A stretch of 11,102 nt of DNA from NCBI GenBank assembly GCA_024276295.1, contig JAJRXN010000254.1, positions 1 through 11,102 of the forward strand, in the 5' to 3' direction. How positions within the stretch are numbered: position 1 is the stretch's first letter; every line of letters starts with the position of its first letter. Position numbers and translations under genes: made by a program. Under the pieces are notes generated by a model. It did not search any database and was not told the origin of the DNA. It was given only the letters and a program-made list of their open reading frames with translations. Positions 7,027 through 11,102 of the stretch are shown in pieces. This DNA comes from Acidobacteriota bacterium (lineage in GTDB: Bacteria > Acidobacteriota > Polarisedimenticolia > J045).

Positions 7027-7614
7027 TCAGGGCGCCTCGGGCCGGTCGTCGATCCAGATCCGCACGCTCGACTCTCCGTCCTCGACCTGGACGAGGTCCT
7101 CGATGCCCGCCTCCGCGAGCGCCGTGATCGCCGCGGCGAGATCGATCTCGCCTTCCGGAGCGGAGAACAGCGCATCGAGCACTGCCAGCGGTGCGCGTAC
7201 GCGGACCTTCTCGGCGCCTTCGGGGCCGTCCTGGACGTCGATCTCGAGCAGCGTGCCGGCCTTGCGCACCACGACGTTGCCGTCGCCGGCCTCGACGCGG
7301 ACGTACTCGCCGTCGGCCGCCTGACGGAGCTGCGCCCAGACCGCCCGCAGGTCGCCGAGCTGGACGCCCTGTTCGGGAGCGAGCGTCACGCGGCCGTCCT
7401 TGATGTGCGGCTCGATGTCGATCTCCGGCAGGATCGAGGCGATCAGGTCGAGCGGCAGGTTGACCCGCACGCTCTCTCCGTCGTCCGAACGGTCGACGAC
7501 CCGGACGTGCAGCCAGCGGGTGCCGGCGTCGGAAGGGCTTGCCGCGAACGCGGCCAGCGGCAATGCGAGCAGCACGAGGGCCAGCAGGATCGTCGTTCGT
7601 CTCGTCGTCTTCAT
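7027..7614 (-). CDS. Exported protein with two repeated beta modules, function unknown
   Basis: The 195-residue product starts at an ATG 7 nt after GGAGGA. Residues 1-25 form a signal peptide (core ILLALVLLALPLAAFA). The mature part has a first module at 33-62 (WLHVRVVDRSDDGESVRVNL, then PLDLIASIL) and a second at 104-150 (YVRVEAGDGNVVV, then LLEIDVQDGPEGAEKVRVRA, then PL). It ends with an acidic stretch, EAGIEDLVQVEDGESSVRIW. This 'V.V.D..dG..V.vnlPL' strand-helix unit recalls the small beta domains beside SHOCT-like/YvlB-type envelope-stress proteins; I hold that comparison loosely. The gene is first in a two-gene operon with its paralogue at 6538-7005. A 148-bp gap (7615-7762) separates it from the aminotransferase gene, and I see no clear promoter there. 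Confidence 0.78.
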   Translation of the reverse strand: MKTTRRTTILLALVLLALPLAAFAASPSDAGTRWLHVRVVDRSDDGESVRVNLPLDLIASILPEIDIEPHIKDGRVTLAPEQGVQLGDLRAVWAQLRQAADGEYVRVEAGDGNVVVRKAGTLLEIDVQDGPEGAEKVRVRAPLAVLDALFSAPEGEIDLAAAITALAEAGIEDLVQVEDGESSVRIWIDDRPEAP

Positions 7615-7762
7615 GGCTCGTTCCTCCGCGGCCGTCCGGATTCCCGCGGGGGACGTCCGCGACGGCGTTTCACACGGGGGAACGACCGCCGGCGGACGCG
7701 GGTTTCAGCCAATGTCGGAACGAGCCGGGCTACCGGTCCGACGGAGACGACGAACGGCCGGT

Positions 7763-9004
7763 TCAGCCGGCGAGCCAGTCGGCCAGCCGTTCGACGTCGG
7801 CCGCCACGTGCCAGCCGTGGAACGCGATCCGCAGGTAGCCCTCCCGGACCGAGGCGAAGATGCCCCGCCCGCGGGCCTCTTCGAGCCGCCGTGCCAGGCC
7901 GTCGGGCCCGCGGTCGCCGTGGTGCAGCGCCACGATCGGCCCGAGGCGCCCGCGACCACGCAGCGCGTGGAGCCGCGCCGCCTCGCCGGACCACGGGCCG
8001 TGCGCCAGCCGGTCGAGCAGCGCATCGACGAGCGCGAGCACGTGGGCCTCGATGCGCGCGATCCCTGCGCCGGCGAGCAGTTCGAGCGCGCGCGCCAGGG
8101 CGACGCCGCCGAGCAGGTTCGGCACGCCGAGTTCGAGTGCCTCGCCGCCGGCGACGAAGCGCCGGTCGAAGTCGGTCGACGGGCGCGCGAAGTCGGTCGC
8201 GTCCTCGACGGACAGCCAGCCTCCCGGCGGGGCCAGCTCCCGGCGGAACGCGCCCTCCGTCCAGAGCAGCCCGAGTCCCTGCGGTGCGAGCAGCCCCTTG
8301 TGGCCGCCGGTGGCGAAGGCCGCGACGCCGGAGCGGTCGAGGTCGACGCCCAGCGTGCCGGCCCCCTGGATGCCGTCGACCACCAGCGGGACGCCGCGCC
8401 CGCGGCAGGCGGCGGCCAGCGCGCGGAGGTCGAACCGCAGGCCGTCCTGGAATCGGACCCAGCTCGCGGCGACGAGCCGCGTCCGCGGGCCGATCGCCTC
8501 GGCGAGCCGCGCTTCCGGATCGACGTCGGCGGGGGGAGGGGCGCTGCGCCAGGCGGCGCGGCCGGCGGCGTGGCCGTCCCAGAGCGGCACCTCGCGGACG
8601 ACCACGCCGCGCGCGGCGAGTGCCCGCCACGGCCAGGCGTTGGCCGGGAACTCGCCGAGCGGCAGCAGGATCTCGTCGCCGCGGCCGAGCGGCATCCCCT
8701 GGGCGATCGTCGCGAGGCCGGCGCTGGTGGTCGGAACGAGGCTGATGTCCCCGGCGCGCGCGCCGAGGACCGAGGCGGCGGCGCGGCGCACCGCGCGCGG
8801 GATGCCGAGGAAGTCCTCCTCCCAGCGCAGGGTCCACGGCCGCGTCTCGCGGTCGAGGAAGGCGCGCACCGCCTCGGCGACCGGCCGCGGGACCGGGCCC
8901 TCGGCGCAGTGCATCACCCACAGCGGGGCCTGGCCGCCGTCGGGCTCGAAGTCGAACAGGTCGCGGGACAGCGGCGCTCTCGACAGCGGTGGAAGATCAC
9001 CCAA
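7763..9004 (-). CDS. Class V PLP-dependent aminotransferase family protein
   Basis: The product belongs to aminotransferase class V (the fold of cysteine desulfurases and isopenicillin N epimerase). I choose the TTG at 9004 because GGGAGGA sits 6 nt upstream; this gives 413 residues. An ATG at 9073 would add 23 residues but has no ribosome binding site. With the TTG start, WVMHCAEGPVP (29-39) is the usual beginning of the fold. TTSAGLATIAQGM (92-104) forms the cofactor phosphate-binding region. VVDGIQGAG (208-216) holds Asp210 and Gln213, which contact the pyridine ring. ATGGHKGLLAPQG (231-243) contains Lys236, the Schiff-base lysine. The C-terminus YLRIAFHGWHVAADVERL is the typical 'RxS.H.yNt..DvdrL' end with Ala for Ser and Gly-Trp for Tyr-Asn. 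Class V members include desulfurases, epimerases and lyases, so the substrate is open. It is transcribed divergently from the phosphate operon. Confidence 0.92.
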   Translation of the reverse strand: MGDLPPLSRAPLSRDLFDFEPDGGQAPLWVMHCAEGPVPRPVAEAVRAFLDRETRPWTLRWEEDFLGIPRAVRRAAASVLGARAGDISLVPTTSAGLATIAQGMPLGRGDEILLPLGEFPANAWPWRALAARGVVVREVPLWDGHAAGRAAWRSAPPPADVDPEARLAEAIGPRTRLVAASWVRFQDGLRFDLRALAAACRGRGVPLVVDGIQGAGTLGVDLDRSGVAAFATGGHKGLLAPQGLGLLWTEGAFRRELAPPGGWLSVEDATDFARPSTDFDRRFVAGGEALELGVPNLLGGVALARALELLAGAGIARIEAHVLALVDALLDRLAHGPWSGEAARLHALRGRGRLGPIVALHHGDRGPDGLARRLEEARGRGIFASVREGYLRIAFHGWHVAADVERLADWLAG

Positions 9005-9010
9005 CGTTCG

Positions 9011-9017
9011 TCCTCCC
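9011..9017 (-). promoter_or_regulatory. Ribosome binding site supporting a TTG start at 9004
   Basis: The minus strand reads GGGAGGA followed by six bases and TTG. The upstream in-frame ATG at 9073 is preceded by CGGCGGCTCCTTGTTCG, which lacks any purine-rich Shine-Dalgarno stretch. This site therefore decides the start. Confidence 0.7.
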
Positions 9018-9084
9018 GGCGGCGTCCCGCGCGGCGACGCCCGTCGCGGCACGTTCTCATAGAATCTGCGCATCGAACAAGGAG
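9018..9084. promoter_or_regulatory. Divergent intergenic region between aminotransferase and phosphate operon
   Basis: The start codons of the two divergent genes are 86 bp apart, so both promoters should lie here or just inside the 5' ends. The only AT-rich spot is TTCTCATAGAA (9055-9065), a small inverted repeat containing TAGAAT (9060-9065). TAGAAT could be a -10 box for the plus-strand operon. No good -35 element is seen 16-18 bases upstream, and no Pho-box-like repeat is recognised. Confidence 0.3.
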
Positions 9085-9090
9085 CCGCCG

Positions 9091-9732
9091 ATGAAGCTCT
9101 TCCATCGCACGCACGAGCTGGAAGACCAGCTCGACCGCTTCCTCGACGCCGCCAGCGAGTCGGGCCTCGTGCTCCGGGCCGGGATCGAGGAGTACATCGC
9201 CGGCAACGAGAATGACTTCGCGCGCCGGCTCGAGGAGATCCGCAGGCTCGAGTCGCGCGCCGACGAACTGCGCCACGGAATCGAGAACCGCCTCTACGCG
9301 GAGTCGCTGATTCCGGAGCAGCGGGGCGACGTGCTGGTGCTGCTCGAGCGGCTCGACGGCGTGATCGGCCAGGTCAAGAGCGCGCTCAAGATGCTCGACA
9401 TCCAGCGGCCCGAGGTGCCGGACGGCCTCGCCGGGGGGCTGCAGGCGCTCGCGGGAGCCTCGGCCGAGGCGCTCGACCGCACGGTCCGCGCGACGCGCGC
9501 GTTCTTCTCGCACGTCGAGGCGGTGCACGACGACGTGCACAAGGTCCGCTTCTACGAGCGCGAGGCCGACGCCGTCGGCGAGCGCGTGCGGCGCGAGCTG
9601 TTCGGCGGTCCGCTCGACCTGGCCCGCAAGCTGCAGCTCTGCCAGCTCGCCGATGCGATCGAGGAGATCTCCGACCTGGCGGAGGACGCCGCCGACGCGC
9701 TGGTGATCTACGCCATCAAGCGGAGCGTCTGA
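9091..9732 (+). CDS. DUF47/PhoU-like phosphate transport regulator
   Basis: The 213-residue, almost wholly helical protein starts at an ATG preceded by AAGGAG at 6 nt. It matches the DUF47 (PhoU_div, PF01865) family in length and pattern. FYEREAD (154-160) and IEEISDLAEDAADAL (190-204) are the paired acidic E-x-x-x-D helices characteristic of PhoU-type proteins, where they bind metal ions. An N-terminal helix bundle (5-35) and LESRADELRHGIENRL (53-68) repeat the theme in the first half. Proteins of this family are cytoplasmic and are commonly encoded directly before PiT phosphate transporters, whose activity they are thought to control. Here the next gene, a PiT transporter, begins 2 nt after the stop codon. 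Confidence 0.93.
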   Translation: MKLFHRTHELEDQLDRFLDAASESGLVLRAGIEEYIAGNENDFARRLEEIRRLESRADELRHGIENRLYAESLIPEQRGDVLVLLERLDGVIGQVKSALKMLDIQRPEVPDGLAGGLQALAGASAEALDRTVRATRAFFSHVEAVHDDVHKVRFYEREADAVGERVRRELFGGPLDLARKLQLCQLADAIEEISDLAEDAADALVIYAIKRSV

Positions 9733-9734
9733 CG

Positions 9735-10787
9735 TTGGATGGCGGTCTGGCGACGGCGGTCTACCTGTCGAGCGGCCTGCTGCTCGGCTGGTCGCTCGGG
9801 GCCAACGACGCGGCCAACGTGTACGGCGCGGCGGTCGGCGCGCGGATGATCCGTTTCCGCACCGCGGCGCTGGCCTGCGGCGTCTTCGTCATGCTCGGGG
9901 CCGTGCTCCAGGGCGGCGGTGCCGCGGCGACGCTCGACCGCCTCGGCGGGATCGACAGCCTGCCGGTGGCGTTCTCCGTGGCGCTGGCCGCGGGAGTCGC
10001 CGTGCTGTGGATGTCCCGCCTCGGGCTTCCGGTCTCGACCTCGCAGGCGATCGTCGGCGCGATCGTCGCGTGGAACGTCTTCGCGGGCCGGCCGACCGAT
10101 CTGGCGGAGCTGAGCCGGATCGTCGGGAGCTGGGTCGCAAGCCCGGTCCTCGCGGCGCTCGCCTCCGCCGTGCTCTATCTGCTGCTCAAGCTCGCGATCC
10201 GCCGGACCCGGCTCCATCTGTTCCGGCTCGATGCGCGGCTCCGTGCCGGGCTGCACGTGGCGGGCGCGCTCGGGGCGTACTCGCTCGGGGCGAACAACGT
10301 CGCCAACGTGATGGGCGTGTTCGTCTCCGCGGTCCCGATGGCGCCGCTGACGCTCGGCGGCGTGGTCCTGCTCGACGGCACGCGCCAGCTCTTCCTGCTC
10401 GGCGCGGTGGCGATCGCGATCGGCGTGGCGACCGGCTCGCGCCCGGTGATGGAGACCGTCGGCCGGCAGCTCCTGAGGCTCTCGCCGGAGGCCGCGATGG
10501 TGGTCGTCGCCTCGTCGGGCCTCGTGATGTTCGTCTTCTCGTCCCGGACGCTCTCCGAGATGCTCGCCGCGTTCGGACTGTTCCGCATTCCGCTCGTGCC
10601 GATCTCCAGCACGCAGGCGGTGATCGGCGCCGTGATCGGCATCGGACTCGTACGCGGAGGGCGCGACCTGCGATTCCGCGTGTTGGGCGAGATCGCCGTC
10701 GGCTGGGTGGCCACGCCGATCGTGGCCGGCATCGTGGCGCTCGTCGTGCTGCACGTCGTGCGGAACGTGTTCGGGGCCGCGTTCTGA
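9735..10787 (+). CDS. pit: PiT-family inorganic phosphate transporter
   Basis: The product (350 residues, TTG start) is a polytopic membrane protein with both halves of the inverted-repeat PiT fold. The first half has SLGANDAANVYGAAVGARMI (20-39) and PVSTSQAIVGAIVAW (99-113). The second half has SLGANNVANVMG (183-194) and PISSTQAVIGAVIG (289-302). The GAND/GANN motifs and the paired S-T-S-Q / S-S-T-Q motifs are the PiT signatures for phosphate and cation binding. About ten hydrophobic segments are visible, and residues 152-172 form a short basic cytoplasmic loop. The protein is much shorter than E. coli PitA (499 residues) and resembles the compact form usually paired with a DUF47 protein. 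The TTG at 9735 is 2 nt past the upstream stop, with GGAG at 9722-9725, so translation is probably coupled. The ATG at 9739 is out of frame. Transport is expected to be driven by the proton or sodium gradient. Confidence 0.95.
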   Translation: MDGGLATAVYLSSGLLLGWSLGANDAANVYGAAVGARMIRFRTAALACGVFVMLGAVLQGGGAAATLDRLGGIDSLPVAFSVALAAGVAVLWMSRLGLPVSTSQAIVGAIVAWNVFAGRPTDLAELSRIVGSWVASPVLAALASAVLYLLLKLAIRRTRLHLFRLDARLRAGLHVAGALGAYSLGANNVANVMGVFVSAVPMAPLTLGGVVLLDGTRQLFLLGAVAIAIGVATGSRPVMETVGRQLLRLSPEAAMVVVASSGLVMFVFSSRTLSEMLAAFGLFRIPLVPISSTQAVIGAVIGIGLVRGGRDLRFRVLGEIAVGWVATPIVAGIVALVVLHVVRNVFGAAF

Positions 10788-10870
10788 CGTGGCGGTGCCC
10801 GTGGTGCGCCGATCGTCGACCTGGATCATTCACGAAACCTCTTGACGAAACGCCGGAGATGCCTGCCGGG

Positions 10871-10897
10871 CGACCGCCCGGCTTTGCCGGTCGGTCG
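10871..10897. repeat. Inverted repeat (11-bp arms, 5-nt loop)
   Basis: CGACCGCCCGG and CCGGTCGGTCG pair with a single mismatch around the loop CTTTG. No run of T follows on either strand, so it is not a standard intrinsic terminator. Confidence 0.7.
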
Positions 10898-10898
10898 T

Positions 10899-10930
10899 CC
10901 CTGCGGCAGGGGAACCGCGAGCCCGCAGGG
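10899..10930. repeat. Inverted repeat (8-bp arms, 16-nt loop)
   Basis: CCCTGCGG (10899-10906) and CCGCAGGG (10923-10930) are perfectly complementary. Placed directly after the hairpin at 10871-10897, they suggest a folded RNA or a repetitive extragenic element, though GC-rich DNA forms such pairs fairly easily. Confidence 0.5.
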
Positions 10931-11102
10931 CGAGCTGCCCCCGGTCGGCAACGGCAACCCCTCCGGCGATCGGTGCAGCCGATGGCCGCCAGGTCCGGCA
11001 GAGCGCGCCCTTGTCCGGTATCAAGGCAGGAAACGCAACATCGTCGCAAGCTCTTGGCGGACCAGGCGGAGAAGCCCTCCGCTGTGGGAGATCCTGCGAT
11101 GA

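Larger units (their letters stand above)
10788..11102. other. Non-coding or unrecognised region with strong secondary structure
   Basis: No convincing coding sequence is found after the phosphate transporter gene. An open frame from 10842 to the window end has no ribosome binding site and a low-complexity Arg/Pro/Gly product typical of GC-rich non-coding DNA. The stretch has a short direct repeat ACGAAAC (10832-10838 and 10845-10851) followed by two hairpins. It could be the edge of an insertion sequence or retroelement, or a leader for a gene beyond the window. Neither can be shown. Confidence 0.4.

Noticed and set aside
10842..11102. Open frame reaching the right edge as a real gene
   Set aside because: It uses a TTG start without a ribosome binding site, has a low-complexity Arg/Pro/Gly product, passes through two strong hairpins and ends at the window edge.

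Overview
The window is GC-rich bacterial DNA (about 70% G+C in most genes by eye) with strong GGAGG-type ribosome binding sites. The large secreted glycosidase ending in a fibronectin-type tail, and the general gene style, suggest an Acidobacteriota-like or similar high-GC soil or sediment lineage. That assignment is an inference; no marker gene is present.

Layout. (1) Positions 74-3571 (+) encode a secreted family 38 glycoside hydrolase (alpha-mannosidase-like). (2) Positions 3473-6581 form an unusual block. A 127-bp stretch containing the 3' end of the glycosidase gene occurs twice in direct orientation, with one mismatch, at 3473-3599 and 6455-6581. Between the copies lie about 2.86 kb of visibly less GC-rich DNA. 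This holds a decayed SNF2-type helicase 3' end (about 3780-4417), a secreted beta-propeller-like protein (4405-6129, -) with a candidate promoter, and a short chimeric glycosidase fragment (6365-6553). (3) Positions 6538-7614 (-) hold two genes for small exported proteins that appear to be divergent paralogues. (4) Positions 7763-9004 (-) encode a class V PLP-dependent aminotransferase with a likely TTG start. (5) Positions 9091-10787 (+) hold a two-gene phosphate uptake operon: a DUF47/PhoU-like regulator and a PiT transporter. (6) Positions 10788-11102 have no convincing gene but carry strong inverted repeats.

How the parts relate. Removing 2982 bp between equivalent points of the two 127-bp repeats would leave the glycosidase gene facing the small exported-protein operon, with their 3' ends overlapping by 16 bp. 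The middle block therefore looks like a later insertion or recombination product in a formerly convergent gene pair. No transposase or integrase is visible, so the mechanism is open. The best-understood functional unit is the phosphate operon, where the DUF47 protein and PiT transporter are expected to work together. The glycosidase, propeller and paralogous pair all carry export signals, but no shared pathway can be shown.
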